From Thermoplasmata archaeon (GTDB taxonomy: Archaea > Thermoplasmatota > Thermoplasmata > Methanomassiliicoccales > Methanomethylophilaceae): a stretch of 64,000 nt of DNA. How positions within the stretch are numbered: position 1 is the first letter of the stretch; every line of letters starts with the position of its first letter. The DNA lies in assembly GCA_015063235.1 (NCBI GenBank), contig SUSW01000021.1, positions 1 to 64,000 of the forward strand, read 5' to 3'. Of the stretch, positions 25,041 to 34,086 are shown piece after piece. Position numbers and translations under genes: made by a program. A model generated the notes under the pieces. That model was not told where the DNA came from. It worked only from the letters and a program-made list of their open reading frames with translations, and made no database searches.

Positions 25041-25126
25041 TACAGTAGTTATTACCGAGTAATATTTTAACAGTTCCTATCAAACACCCGTTTAACTCGG
25101 TATTTTCTTACAGTGTAGTTTTTACC
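25040..25126. promoter_or_regulatory. Divergent control region with repeated operator-like motif
   Basis: TTACAGTAGTTATTACC at 25040-25056 and TTACAGTGTAGTTTTTACC at 25108-25126 share all but two inserted bases and one substitution. They lie between the wHTH regulator (leftward) and the integrase (rightward), with AT-rich TATA-like DNA between them. Confidence 0.55.
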
Positions 25127-25210
25127 AACAATTAAATACACGGTTGCCAATGCAATATACAGAGCGAAAGAACCCGGCAATCGGGAACATAGCTCACAGG
25201 AGGTAATGAA

Positions 25211-26146
25211 TTGGGAAGAAATCCACTCGGAGAATACCTGGATCGCTATCTGGATACCATACGCGAAGTGTATTCTGAGGAGACGTTCAAGAACCGTGTC
25301 CGCAGATACCACAGGATGGAGTCCAAGGTGCAGATCCTGGTCAAAGAGGGAAAGATGAGGTCCATGTCCCCCAAGAACTGGACTGAGAACGATGTGCGCG
25401 AGTACATACTCTACTGCAAGGGTCTGGTCAGCACTGCCGATATGGTCCATGAGATCAACGCTCTGAACCAGCTGCTGCTGTACCTCGACAATCCTGCGGT
25501 CCAGCTGTGCCTTGCGCACAATCCGATGCTCAAGCCGAACTTCAAGGGGACTAGGAGGAAGGACAGCATGTCCGACGACATGTACGACCTCATCCTCGAA
25601 AGGTCGAAGATCATAGACACCGGCGATTTCAATCTGGTCAGGGCCTACGCCCTGGTCCTGATGAGCATCACCACCGGCACTAGGAACAAGGAGATCCGTT
25701 TCGCCGATGTGAAGGACGTCGATACCACCCTGTGGACATTCGACATCATCCACGTCAAAGGCGAGGCGACTTACGGGATGCCGAGGACCGTTCCGCTGCA
25801 TCCCGATGTCCGCAGGATCCTCACTCTGTACCTCGTGCTACGCGAAAAGTGGTTGGCGGACAATAACGTGAAGTCACAAGCGCTATTCCCATCCAAAGAT
25901 AGTTCTGACGGCTATCTGTCCGGCAACTCGATCCGCAAGATCAAGACCGTCGTGGAAAAGGACCTCGGAATCAAATTCGACCTCCGCATGTGCCGGAGGA
26001 CCTTCGGACAGAGATATCTCGATAACGATCTGGATATCGAATCCGTATCGGTCCTCATGGGGCATGCGAGCACAAAGACAACGGAGGGATTCTACAGCAG
26101 GAAGAGGCTCAACAAGGCTGTCGAGAATGCTAAGAGCACATGGTGA
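25211..26146 (+). CDS. int: Tyrosine recombinase/integrase
   Basis: 311 residues starting at TTG 25211 (GGAGG upstream). N-terminal SAM-like core-binding region to about residue 110. The catalytic domain shows Arg in TTGTRNKEI, a beta-hairpin Lys candidate in HVKGEATYG, Arg-Arg in RMCRRTFGQRY, His in MGHASTKTT and the nucleophile Tyr in GFYSRKR. The usual His of box II (HxLR) is Met/Cys here (LRMCRR), a tolerated but unusual variant. Its 3' end is 113 bases from the 3' end of a tRNA-Ala gene, the classic arrangement of an element integrated at a tRNA. It is the likely integration enzyme of the accessory region on its left. Confidence 0.85.
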   Translation: MGRNPLGEYLDRYLDTIREVYSEETFKNRVRRYHRMESKVQILVKEGKMRSMSPKNWTENDVREYILYCKGLVSTADMVHEINALNQLLLYLDNPAVQLCLAHNPMLKPNFKGTRRKDSMSDDMYDLILERSKIIDTGDFNLVRAYALVLMSITTGTRNKEIRFADVKDVDTTLWTFDIIHVKGEATYGMPRTVPLHPDVRRILTLYLVLREKWLADNNVKSQALFPSKDSSDGYLSGNSIRKIKTVVEKDLGIKFDLRMCRRTFGQRYLDNDLDIESVSVLMGHASTKTTEGFYSRKRLNKAVENAKSTW

Positions 26147-26189
26147 TCTCAAGCGGAAAACAGTTTCCTGTATCGAAATTCATTACTTT

Positions 26190-26260
26190 CCTGACAATTG
26201 TCCACGTGGCGGACAAGGTTTCTGTCCACTTTTGGACAATCTGGGTATGAAGTGAAAGTG
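26190..26260. repeat. Repeated TTGTCC/GGACAA sites at tRNA 3' end (attachment region candidate)
   Basis: Between the integrase and the tRNA, TTGTCC or its complement occurs repeatedly: TTGTCCacgtggcGGACAA, then TGTCCActtTTGGACAA, then the tRNA end itself (GTGGACAAGG). The repeats copy the last seven bases of the tRNA-Ala. They look like integrase core or arm sites around an attachment site. I found no second copy of the longer tRNA 3' part elsewhere in the window, so the far att site is probably left of position 1 or has decayed. Confidence 0.45.
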
Positions 26261-26333
26261 GACAAGGCGAGATTCGAACTCGCGGCCTCTTCGTTGCGAA
26301 CGAAGCGATCTAACCGGGCTGATCTACTTGCCC
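26259..26333 (-). tRNA. tRNA-Ala (anticodon CGC)
   Basis: 75-nt cloverleaf on the minus strand. The acceptor GGGCAAG/CTTGTCC contains the G3:U70 pair that is the alanine identity element. D-stem GATC/GATC; anticodon stem CTTCG/CGAAG with loop TTCGCAA gives anticodon CGC; the T-arm is GCGAG-TTCGAAT-CTCGC. Discriminator A; CCA is not encoded. It reads GCG codons. Confidence 0.93.
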
Positions 26334-26461
26334 ATTGAAAATCCCGGGTAGTTCCCCGTACTATGAACCCTAATAAAAACCTTTCAGCATCCGTGCAGCC
26401 AACTTTATCAGGTGCCGGATGCCAGATGTTCATAAATATGTTGTAACAGCATTCGCTTTGC

Positions 26462-26863
26462 ATGGCAAAACTCACAGAAGAGATGCTTGAAGAGATGAAG
26501 GCCACGGGAATAATCTCGTTCGCTACTGCATCGAAGGACGGAACACCCAATGTCGTCCCTGTAGGGATGATCTTCATGGGCGATGATGGGAACATATGGC
26601 TTATTGACAATTATCTTAACAAGACTCTATCGAACCTCAAGGAGAATCCGAAGGCCGCATTCTACATCTGGACCAGGGATTTCAAGGAGTCCTATCAGAT
26701 CAAGGGATCCGTCACCATAGAGAACTCAGGAGAGGATTACGAGAAGGCGGTGGCCATCGCACATTCCAAGAAGGAGACATACCCTGCGAAGAACCTCGTC
26801 AAGATGAAGGTGGAGGACATCTTCTACGTTACGCCCGGGGACCACGCCGGAAACAAACTTTGA
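26462..26863 (+). CDS. Pyridoxamine 5'-phosphate oxidase-like FMN-binding protein
   Basis: 133 residues with the split-barrel flavin fold: GIISFATASKDGTPNVVPVGMIF, then NIWLIDNYLNKTLSNLKENPKAAFYIW, then YQIKGSVTIENSGEDYEKAV. The residue pattern is that of small PNPOx-like proteins, which bind FMN or F420 and reduce unidentified substrates. A TATA-like CATAAATATG lies 25-30 bases upstream. It starts outside the integrated region, beyond the tRNA. Confidence 0.8.
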   Translation: MAKLTEEMLEEMKATGIISFATASKDGTPNVVPVGMIFMGDDGNIWLIDNYLNKTLSNLKENPKAAFYIWTRDFKESYQIKGSVTIENSGEDYEKAVAIAHSKKETYPAKNLVKMKVEDIFYVTPGDHAGNKL

Positions 26864-26871
26864 ACAAAAGA

Positions 26872-26905
26872 GGTCGCTCCTGTGAGCGACCCTTGATTTT
26901 TATCA
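26872..26905. terminator. Bidirectional terminator
   Basis: GGTCGCTC-CTGT-GAGCGACC, 8-bp perfect stem, followed by TTGATTTTTA. It lies between the flavin protein gene and the convergent purB operon. Confidence 0.75.
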
Positions 26906-26910
26906 GGGTT

Positions 26911-27078
26911 TCATTCCTGCTTAGGTTTAAGAAGCCAGGGTGCAGAACCCATTATAGCTCCGATCGGTGTCATGATGAGGATCATGAACCAAGGGCTGCC
27001 GTTGGCGAACATGAATGCCCCCAGTGCGGCTCCGACGACGGCGCCTATTATCATCCCGTGACGGGCTTGGGCCATCAT
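26911..27078 (-). CDS. Small two-helix membrane protein
   Basis: 55 residues starting at an ATG that overlaps the purB stop (TGATG). Gly-rich hydrophobic helices GMIIGAVVGAALGAFMFA and WFMILIMTPIGAIMG, with a basic C-terminus (KPKQE). Translation is coupled to purB; the function is unknown. A much longer antisense ORF over the same DNA is a shadow of purB. Confidence 0.6.
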   Translation of the reverse strand: MMAQARHGMIIGAVVGAALGAFMFANGSPWFMILIMTPIGAIMGSAPWLLKPKQE

Positions 27079-28445
27079 CAGGCAACAGTCCTCCCGGTGA
27101 CGTTCTCTGCCGCTTCCACCATCTTGTCGACGATTTCCCTTGCACCGCCGACGTAGTTGGACGCATCCATGGTGGCTATGATCTCCTCTTTGGTCAGAAC
27201 TCCTTTGAGATCCTCCCTCTCCAGCAGAACATCCCTCAGATGCCTCTTCTGGTCCTCCGCAATCATCGCGGATTCCCTTATGATCTCGTGGGCATCCTGT
27301 CTTCCGACGCCTTTCTCCGTGAGCTTCATCATCAGAGGCTCTGCCATTACCAGCCCTCTCGAGGATTCGATGTTCTCCAGCATCTTGTCTGCGTGGACCT
27401 CGAGACCTTCGAAGATCCAGTTCATCTTCTTCAGGATCTCGTCGGTGAGGATGAAAACATGAGGCAGGGTGAACCTCTCTGTGGACGAGTTGGAAAGATC
27501 CCTCTCGTGCCAGAGCACCTGGCTCTCGAATGTGGGTGTGACGAATCCCCTTACCACTCTGGCAAGTCCGCAGCAGTTCTCGGAGTTCATGGGGTTGCGC
27601 TTCTGGGCCATGGTGGAGCTTCCGACCTGCTTCTTCACGTCGAAGAACTCGGACGCCTCTCCGATCTCGGACCTCTGGAGGTTCCTGATCTCGGTACCGT
27701 ACCTCTCGATGGATGTGGCGATGTTGGCCATCAGGCAGATGACCTCCGTGTACCTGTCGCGTCCGACGACCTGGGTGGCCGCGGGCTCGTATGTGAGCTC
27801 CAGGTCCTGCATGACCCTTCTCTGGATCTCGAAGAAGTTCTTCCCGAGGGCGGCTCCGGTACCGACGGCACCAGCCATCTTCCCTGCGCATGCCCTGGGC
27901 ATGCATTCGATGATCCTCTCCCTGTGCCTGATCATCTCTGCGATGTATCCTGCGATCTTGAAACCGAATGTTATCGGAATGGCGAACTGAGCATGTGTCC
28001 TACCGATTTCGAGGGTGTCCCTCTCCCTCTTGGCGATGACTGCGAGCGTGTAGATGAAGTCCTCGACATCCTTCAGGATGATCTCCATTGCACCCTTGAT
28101 CTGCAATGCTGTGGCCGTATCCACGATGTCGTTGGAGGTGGCTCCCAGGTGGACGTACTTGCCGGCATCGCCCTCGCATTTCTCGGTCATTGCCTTGACC
28201 ATAGCCATGAGGTCATGCCTCGTCTCCTTCTCGATCTCTTTGATCCTGTCCACCGAGACGACATCCAGGCTCGCCACACGGGTGATCTCCTTCGCATCCG
28301 CCTCGGTAATGGTGCCGAGGGACGCGTGTGCCCTGGCCAGGGCGGCTTCTACGTACATCTGGTTCTGGATACGGCTCTCTTCGGAGAACACGGCCTTCAT
28401 GTCGGCACGCCCGTACCTGTAGTCAAGGGGACAGCTGTTGCTCAT
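27078..28445 (-). CDS. purB: Adenylosuccinate lyase
   Basis: 455 residues. Cleaves adenylosuccinate to AMP and fumarate, and SAICAR to AICAR, in purine synthesis. Signature SSTMAQKRNPMNSE (fumarase/ASL family SSxMPxKxNP motif, with Ala-Gln variation) is present near residue 275. Conserved blocks HLGATSNDIVDTA and GRTHAQFAIPITFG hold the catalytic His. Start at ATG 28445 (MSNSCPLDYRYGR); an ATG six codons upstream is less likely. A CG-alternating tract (TTGCGCGCGCG) lies in its short upstream gap. Confidence 0.93.
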   Translation of the reverse strand: MSNSCPLDYRYGRADMKAVFSEESRIQNQMYVEAALARAHASLGTITEADAKEITRVASLDVVSVDRIKEIEKETRHDLMAMVKAMTEKCEGDAGKYVHLGATSNDIVDTATALQIKGAMEIILKDVEDFIYTLAVIAKRERDTLEIGRTHAQFAIPITFGFKIAGYIAEMIRHRERIIECMPRACAGKMAGAVGTGAALGKNFFEIQRRVMQDLELTYEPAATQVVGRDRYTEVICLMANIATSIERYGTEIRNLQRSEIGEASEFFDVKKQVGSSTMAQKRNPMNSENCCGLARVVRGFVTPTFESQVLWHERDLSNSSTERFTLPHVFILTDEILKKMNWIFEGLEVHADKMLENIESSRGLVMAEPLMMKLTEKGVGRQDAHEIIRESAMIAEDQKRHLRDVLLEREDLKGVLTKEEIIATMDASNYVGGAREIVDKMVEAAENVTGRTVA

Positions 28446-28496
28446 TGATATCGGATGGTGCATCGGGAGTTCCTTATAAGAGTGTTGCGCGCGCGT

Positions 28497-30005
28497 TTAC
28501 AGGTATCTGCGGTAGTCGTACCTTCCGTCCCTGATCCTGGCCATGACCTCTTCCGGGACTTTGTCAAGCTCTTCTCTGAGGAATATGCCAGACTTCAGGT
28601 TTCTGGCACCTGCTGATGACATCAGCGATACTGTGCATTGGGCCACTCCGTACCTTCTCTGGATAGGTCCTGCGCTTACAACGCTAATCTGCACCTTGTC
28701 ATATCTTATGAAGTCGGTCTCCCTGTCGTAAGCGCCTATGATCATCATGAACGTATCATCGCCCATGGCGAACTCGCGGTTTCCCTGCGCCAGCAGGCCG
28801 TGGATGATGAGCAGGGCAGGCAGCACTATGGCGCAGAGCGCACACAGTGTATAGGTGCCGTACCTCACGAAATCGTCCGTGTAACCGTTGTACTCCATGT
28901 ACAGGAATGCCGCTGCGCTGATCAATATGAGGGCTGCGGATAGCAGCACCTTGTACATTATTGTCGGGACCGCTGCCATCTTTGGTTGGCTGTGGCGGTC
29001 GCAGTCGAACAGGAATTCAGGTACCAGCTGACGGCTGAGTTCCATGACCACACTCTTACCTTTGAGCGGGCAGAGCAGGGGGAGCCCCTCTTTGTCGGCC
29101 AGACCGACGACCTCTGCTTCGAGTACTGCCTTGCCCATGAGTCTGGCCAGAAGAGGCTGGCGTATGCGTACGGAGTTGACCTTCTTGATGTTGAACGAGC
29201 TGCGGTAGTTGCTTATGAGCCCGCTCTCCACCGTAATGGTGTCGTCCACCCTATAGATACGGTAATTGTAGTATCTCAATATGGTCCTGATCCAAGGCCC
29301 TAGGGTGGTGAAGAGGAATAGGATTATGGCGGCGATGGAACCAGCCCCGTTGCCTGCCCTCAATGTGAACACCGAGTAGGCCAGAGCGCCCAATCCTATG
29401 ATGGACTGGACAGTGGGCTGTCCGAACAGGCCGTGGAGTATGACGTCGAAGTTGCTGATCTGGACCAGGGTCTCATGGGCTTTCTCCTCTTCCATGACCA
29501 TCTCCCGTCTGAAGATCCTCGAGGATATGGATTCGCGGAGCCAATCAGCCTCATCCGATTTCAGCGTGATGGAGGCCTCGGCCACGTTGGAATTGACTGA
29601 GGAGTTCACGTTGAACAGAAGCTGCGTCGTTCCGAACAGATGGTGGAAAAGGTTCCTCCTGACGTTGACAGAGGCCAGCTTGGAGTATTGGATGTGGACG
29701 TCCGACTTGAATATCGTGTCCCTCTTGACGTAGATCTCGTTGTCGCTGAAGGTGAATGTGGTGAGCTTCCATCTCCTCCAGAATATGAATGTGATGAACA
29801 GGAACACTCCGACCGCCGGGAGAAGGTACCACCATTGTATCTCGATCTCGCCGGTCTCGGGTTTGATGTTCCCTATGTTGATCACGACGACAAACGCGAT
29901 GATTATCGCTACTGTGATCAGATTCGACAGAATCACTGTAGGGTGGTTCCTCAGGACTATGGTACTGTCCTGGGCAGCCGTCTCTTCAGGGATCTCTGGA
30001 TCCAC
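28497..30005 (-). CDS. Membrane protein with bacterial PH-like domains (YdbT-like)
   Basis: 502 residues. Three segments of bPH_2 (DUF304) type, each following a pair of transmembrane helices: residues about 25-70 (LSNLITVAIIIAFVVVIN, YLLPAVGVFLFITFIFW) with TFSDNEIYVKRDTIF; residues 190-240 with YRVDDTITVESGLISNYRSSF; residues 345-400 with FAMGDDTFMMIIGAYDRETDFIRYDKVQ. Architecture matches YdbT of bacteria, encoded together with a smaller YdbS-like protein, as here. Role unknown; such pairs are linked with membrane stress. The gene begins 2 bases before the upstream gene's end region. Confidence 0.75.
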   Translation of the reverse strand: MDPEIPEETAAQDSTIVLRNHPTVILSNLITVAIIIAFVVVINIGNIKPETGEIEIQWWYLLPAVGVFLFITFIFWRRWKLTTFTFSDNEIYVKRDTIFKSDVHIQYSKLASVNVRRNLFHHLFGTTQLLFNVNSSVNSNVAEASITLKSDEADWLRESISSRIFRREMVMEEEKAHETLVQISNFDVILHGLFGQPTVQSIIGLGALAYSVFTLRAGNGAGSIAAIILFLFTTLGPWIRTILRYYNYRIYRVDDTITVESGLISNYRSSFNIKKVNSVRIRQPLLARLMGKAVLEAEVVGLADKEGLPLLCPLKGKSVVMELSRQLVPEFLFDCDRHSQPKMAAVPTIMYKVLLSAALILISAAAFLYMEYNGYTDDFVRYGTYTLCALCAIVLPALLIIHGLLAQGNREFAMGDDTFMMIIGAYDRETDFIRYDKVQISVVSAGPIQRRYGVAQCTVSLMSSAGARNLKSGIFLREELDKVPEEVMARIRDGRYDYRRYL

Positions 30006-30007
30006 TT

Positions 30008-30526
30008 TCAGTCACGTTCCTTCAGGAGTTTTACGACATATTCGTTCAGCTTGGATGCTATGCTCTCTGCCGTGTCCTCATCCAGGAATTCCAGCTTCGC
30101 AGTGCCTCCGGCCGTGGTGATGTTGACGTCCGCCAGTCCGAATAGCCTGTTGATGGGCCCTTTGCCGACCTGGACCTGGTGGATCCTCTCGATCGGGACC
30201 AGAGTATGGGTGACGATGACTATCCCGCGCCTGATTTCCACCTTGTCGTCGTCGAGTCTGTAGCGGTAGCGCCTGTAGAAAACCTGCGGTCCGAATATCA
30301 GGTATACAGTGGCCAGTACCAAGAGGATGATGGTGATGGCGCGGCCCAGATCTTTGGATTCCCCGAATATCGTATCCGAGAAATAGATGACCAATCCTGC
30401 CGCAGCTGCAAGGATCGCGAAGGTGATAAGGTTGCCCAGATACATCGACTTCTTGCTTGCTGGATTGAGCACTCTGTAGCCGTCAGCGGTCATTCCGGAT
30501 TCATCCACTTGGAACTCCCTATTCAT
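30008..30526 (-). CDS. Membrane protein with bacterial PH-like domain (YdbS-like)
   Basis: 172 residues from ATG 30526 (MNREFQVDESGM). Two transmembrane helices (YLGNLITFAILAAAAGLVIYF, AITIILLVLATVYLIF) precede a bPH_2 domain: YRYRLDDDKVEIRRGIVIVTHTLVPIERIHQVQVGKGPINRLFGLADVNI, typical of YdbS. Directly upstream of, and surely co-transcribed with, the larger three-domain partner. The presence of the bacterial pair in an archaeon suggests lateral acquisition or an old shared family. Confidence 0.8.
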   Translation of the reverse strand: MNREFQVDESGMTADGYRVLNPASKKSMYLGNLITFAILAAAAGLVIYFSDTIFGESKDLGRAITIILLVLATVYLIFGPQVFYRRYRYRLDDDKVEIRRGIVIVTHTLVPIERIHQVQVGKGPINRLFGLADVNITTAGGTAKLEFLDEDTAESIASKLNEYVVKLLKERD

Positions 30527-30677
30527 ACCTCCCGATTGGTCGTCCGAGTATATACTGTTTAGATTCCGAGCCAGCGCAGCTGTTTCCCAAATCTTTATAA
30601 ATAACATGTTATTATGCGTGTTTAAAGTGGGCCATGCTTATCTCATGGTCAATGCGAACATAGAGAGTTGAACATTT

Positions 30678-31658
30678 ATGGAAGATTTTGTGGAGGACAT
30701 TCAGCAGCAGAATTCTCAGGAAGAGCAGGTGCAGGCAACAGAGGTAACCGAGCAGGTTACCGCCGAGGGAGAGACAGCGATCACTTCCGAGGAAGATCTC
30801 ACCGCAATGGAGGAGAAGCGCAGCATCGCAAACGACGATGCGGAGAAGCACAGGAAGCTCAGGGACGAGCTCAACAACCAGACCAAGGAGTGGAAGGCCA
30901 AGAGGGACGCACTCAACGCACAGGTCAGGGAGCTTGTCGACGAGGCAGGAAAGTGCAGGGAGGAGCGTGACTCCTACAACCAGAAAGTAAGGGAGACGAA
31001 AGAGCTCAGGGACGAGTGGAACCAGAAGGTCACCGCACTCAAAGAGCAGCTCGCACCTTACAGGACTGAGAAGGCCGAGGAGAAGGACCAGGTCCCCCTC
31101 AAGCAGCTGAAGAAACAGCTCCAGGATCTCGAATACATGCAGCAGACGCAGCCCCTTGGAAAAGACAAGGAGAACGGCATCGTCAAGCAGATCTCCGTCC
31201 TCGCAAAGCAGATCGAGGAGAGGGAGAAGACCTACGAGCAGAACGATGAGATGAAGGATCTCATCGCACAGCTCAAAGAGGCAAAGGCCCAGGCAGAGAC
31301 CTACCACCACCAGGTTTCCGAGTACGCCGAGCAGGCTCAGGCAGCACACGACAGGATGATCGGCTACTACGAGCAGGCAGACAAGCTCAGGAAGGAAGCC
31401 GACGCAGCCCAGGCCAAGTTCATCGAGTGCAAGCAGGCAGCCGACGAGGAGCACAAGAAGCACATCGAGCAGATCAAGTCCGTCCACGAGATGGACAAGG
31501 ATGCAGCTGCTTTCAAGAACAAGAAGAACAGCGTCAAGAAGAAGAGGGTCGACGAGTCCGGTAAGAAAGAGGCCAAGGAGATCTTCGAGCGCTTCAAGGC
31601 CGGAGAGAAGCTCTCCACCGAGGACCTCATGGCCCTCCAGAAGTCAGGCTACCTCTGA
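30678..31658 (+). CDS. Archaeal coiled-coil protein (COG1340-like)
   Basis: 326 residues, almost entirely charged heptad coiled coil from about 45 to 290 (EKHRKLRDELNNQTKEWKAKRDALNAQVREL...). The acidic N-terminus is Gln/Glu rich. The C-terminal 30 residues (AKEIFERFKAGEKLSTEDLMALQKSGYL) form a conserved end typical of the uncharacterised archaeal coiled-coil family. Strong codon bias (AAG, GAG, CTC, ATC) suggests high expression. Monocistronic, with its own terminator. Function unknown. Confidence 0.75.
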   Translation: MEDFVEDIQQQNSQEEQVQATEVTEQVTAEGETAITSEEDLTAMEEKRSIANDDAEKHRKLRDELNNQTKEWKAKRDALNAQVRELVDEAGKCREERDSYNQKVRETKELRDEWNQKVTALKEQLAPYRTEKAEEKDQVPLKQLKKQLQDLEYMQQTQPLGKDKENGIVKQISVLAKQIEEREKTYEQNDEMKDLIAQLKEAKAQAETYHHQVSEYAEQAQAAHDRMIGYYEQADKLRKEADAAQAKFIECKQAADEEHKKHIEQIKSVHEMDKDAAAFKNKKNSVKKKRVDESGKKEAKEIFERFKAGEKLSTEDLMALQKSGYL

Positions 31659-31672
31659 TCTTAAACTTCACA

Positions 31673-31712
31673 GGGGCTTCGGCCCCTTTCATTACCTTTT
31701 GTTTTTTCGATT
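31673..31712 (+). terminator. Terminator after coiled-coil gene
   Basis: GGGGC-TTCG-GCCCC stem-loop with stable TTCG tetraloop at 31673-31686, followed by T-rich sequence (CCTTTTGTTTTTT). Confidence 0.8.
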
Positions 31713-31714
31713 CT

Positions 31715-32127
31715 ATTCCCAAGTGCTGCCTGAATGGCAGATGCGGGTCCGTATGATCCCTCATTCAGCACACAATCGCTTCAGAACCGTAGGCTGTAAT
31801 CGCCCGTTAATCGGCATCGGCAGACGGTGAAGTATATGGGAAAATCCAATGATCCTCCCCAGACGATTGGAATGATGAAAGGGCTGTTTGTGAACCTCAA
31901 ATAACAATAAACACCTTACAGCAATTATTAAAGTAATTACCTTAATTTTCCTCAGAATGATTAAATATTTTGTAGTATAATAGGAGCATTACAGGGATAC
32001 GGTCAGACTGTAGAGTGCATCCCATCCCTTCTTTATACTGGCCGGTCCCCCAACCTTTCTCTTGCAAAATAACTGACATTCATACAATATCCTTTTTTAC
32101 GCGTGCGCGTATGAGGAGGCGTTAACC
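31715..32127 (+). other. Intergenic region upstream of srp54
   Basis: 413 bases without a convincing gene. The second half is AT-rich, with an imperfect palindrome around GTAATTAC (TTAAAGTAATTACCTTAA, about 31926-31943). Near the gene the sequence ACGCGTGCGCGT is followed by GAGGAGGCG, the ribosome site of srp54. The first half has weak inverted repeats but no clear RNA. Confidence 0.4.
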
Positions 32128-33489
32128 ATGGTCTTAGAAGGTTTAGGAAAATCGCTGAGGAACGTACTCGGACGTATCGGCAAGGCATCCGTTATAGATG
32201 ACGAGCTGGTAAATGAACTGTGCAAGGATCTTCAGCGTGCGCTCTTGGAAGCCGATGTGAACGTCAAGCTCGTCATCGAAGTCACCAACAATGTGAAGGA
32301 ACGTGCCCTGCACGAGCCGCCAGAGGCCGGAAAGAGCATGAAGGACCATGTAACCAAGATCATCTACGAGGAGCTGGTCAGACTCGTCAACAACGGCGAC
32401 GGACTGCAGCTCAAGCCTCAGACAATCATGATGGTCGGTCTGTACGGTCAGGGTAAGACCACGACCACCGGCAAACTCGCATTATACTTCAGCAAGAAGG
32501 GATTCTCCGTCGGACTCATCGGAGCCGATGTCTACAGGCCCGCAGCTCTCGACCAGCTCAAACAGCTGGGAGAGAAGGTCGGAGTGGACGTCTACGGCGA
32601 ACCCGGTGAGAAGGATGCAGCCGCTATCGTCAAGAGGGGTAAAGAGGCATTCAAGCACAAGCAGATCATAATCATCGATACATCCGGACGCCACGCGCTC
32701 GAGGACGATCTCATCGAGGAGATCAGGCAGATCGCGAAGGTCGCACAGCCCGAGGAGAGGATCCTGGTCCTTGATTCACAGGTAGGACAGCAGGCAGGAC
32801 CTCAGGCCGAAGCGTTCCATAACGCAGTAGGAGTCACCGGAGTCATACTCACCAAGATGGACGGAACCTCAAAGGGAGGAGGCGCCATCTCGGCCATCCA
32901 GAAGACCAACGCCAGGATAGTGTTCCTCGGAGTCGGTGAGCACATCCGTGATCTCGAGGCATTCGACGCCAAGAGATTCATATCTAGGCTCCTTGGTATG
33001 GGAGACCTCTCCGCCCTGGTCCAGCTGGCATCGGAGGAGATCGATGACCAGGAGGCCATGGAACGTGTGGCCCAGAACATGATGAAAGGCCGTTTCACTC
33101 TGAACGACATGTACTATCAGATGTCGGCGATGAGCAAGATGGGAACCCTGGAGAAGCTGATGAGTCTGATCCCCGGCATGTCCGATATAGGGGACAAGGT
33201 GGATTATGAGGCCACTCAGCAGAAGCTCACGGTATTCAAGATTATCATGGATTCCATGACAGCACAGGAGAAGGACGATCCCTCCATAATCAAATCCAAG
33301 CGTATCGACAGGATCGCCGACGGTGCAGGTGTTACCAACCACGACGTCAAGGAACTGCTCAAACAGTACAACCAGAGCAGCAAGATGATGAAGTCCGTCG
33401 GAAAGGACCGTAAGATGCGCAAGCAGCTCATGAAGCAGATGGGCGGCATCGATCTCGACAGCCTCAAGGAACTTCAGGGATCCGAATGA
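32128..33489 (+). CDS. srp54: Signal recognition particle protein Srp54
   Basis: 453 residues, full length. N domain (1-90), then the GTPase G domain: G1 GLYGQGKTTTTGKL, DVYRPAALDQL, G3 DTSGRHALEDDL, G4 TKMDGTSKGGG, and GVGEHIRDLEAF. The Met-rich M domain follows from about 300 (MMKGRFTLNDMYYQMSAMSKMG...MMKSVGKDRKMRKQLMKQMGG), which binds SRP RNA and signal peptides. GTP-dependent targeting of nascent membrane proteins. GAGGAGGCG precedes the ATG. It is the first gene of a run overlapping by ATGA with trmY. Confidence 0.96.
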   Translation: MVLEGLGKSLRNVLGRIGKASVIDDELVNELCKDLQRALLEADVNVKLVIEVTNNVKERALHEPPEAGKSMKDHVTKIIYEELVRLVNNGDGLQLKPQTIMMVGLYGQGKTTTTGKLALYFSKKGFSVGLIGADVYRPAALDQLKQLGEKVGVDVYGEPGEKDAAAIVKRGKEAFKHKQIIIIDTSGRHALEDDLIEEIRQIAKVAQPEERILVLDSQVGQQAGPQAEAFHNAVGVTGVILTKMDGTSKGGGAISAIQKTNARIVFLGVGEHIRDLEAFDAKRFISRLLGMGDLSALVQLASEEIDDQEAMERVAQNMMKGRFTLNDMYYQMSAMSKMGTLEKLMSLIPGMSDIGDKVDYEATQQKLTVFKIIMDSMTAQEKDDPSIIKSKRIDRIADGAGVTNHDVKELLKQYNQSSKMMKSVGKDRKMRKQLMKQMGGIDLDSLKELQGSE

Positions 33490-34082
33490 GGTACTTCGTG
33501 ATAACCGGCCATAAGGCAGTTTCCACCGCAGATTTCAAATTGGATGACATCGCAGGCGGGGCCGGCAGGCTGGATATCCTTGTGAGGTGCGTTAATTCCG
33601 CATTCTTCCTCAGCCATAACCTGCGCAAGGATGTCGAGGCGTATCTTGTGCTCGAAGGAGGGGATGACCCTCCTAAGACCGTCATATTCAGGGGGGATAG
33701 CCTCAGGTATCTGAACCCTGATGAGCGCAGCACATCTTCGCTGATCAGGAACGCCCTCATGAAGAAAGTGTCTCCAGGCGAGGAGGTTAGATCGTCCCCG
33801 GGTGTGTTCGTTACGAAGATGTCCTTCAACGACGTGATCGATAGGCTGTCGGAGAAAGGGGACTTCGTTTATCTGAAGGAGGACGGGGTGGATTGCAGGG
33901 AGTATGATTTCCCGGAGAATCCGGTATTCGTCCTCGGGGACAACCGCGACCTCACCGAGGAGGAGGAAGAGTATCTTCTTGCCCATTCACCTGATAGGAT
34001 ACGTATCGGTCCGCACAGTCTTCATGCGGACCATTGCATGATCATAGTTCAAAACGAAGTCGATCGCAGGGAGTGTGAATGA
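33486..34082 (+). CDS. trmY: tRNA (pseudouridine(54)-N1)-methyltransferase TrmY
   Basis: 198 residues, SPOUT-family methyltransferase. N-terminus MRYFVITGHKAVSTADFKLDDIAGGAGRLD and the middle RNALMKK match archaeal TrmY. The C-terminal knot contains VFVLGDNRDLTEEEEEYL, binding S-adenosylmethionine. It converts pseudouridine 54 of the T-loop to N1-methylpseudouridine. The start ATG overlaps the srp54 stop. Confidence 0.9.
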   Translation: MRYFVITGHKAVSTADFKLDDIAGGAGRLDILVRCVNSAFFLSHNLRKDVEAYLVLEGGDDPPKTVIFRGDSLRYLNPDERSTSSLIRNALMKKVSPGEEVRSSPGVFVTKMSFNDVIDRLSEKGDFVYLKEDGVDCREYDFPENPVFVLGDNRDLTEEEEEYLLAHSPDRIRIGPHSLHADHCMIIVQNEVDRRECE

Positions 34083-34086
34083 TAAC

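Noticed and set aside
26911-27906. 331-codon minus-strand ORF in another frame of purB
   Set aside because: Only its last 55 codons beyond the purB stop are plausible coding; the rest is a shadow of purB.
27015-28448. Long ORF of 477 codons on the plus strand
   Set aside because: It lies antisense to purB, whose motifs are unambiguous; composition is that of a shadow frame.
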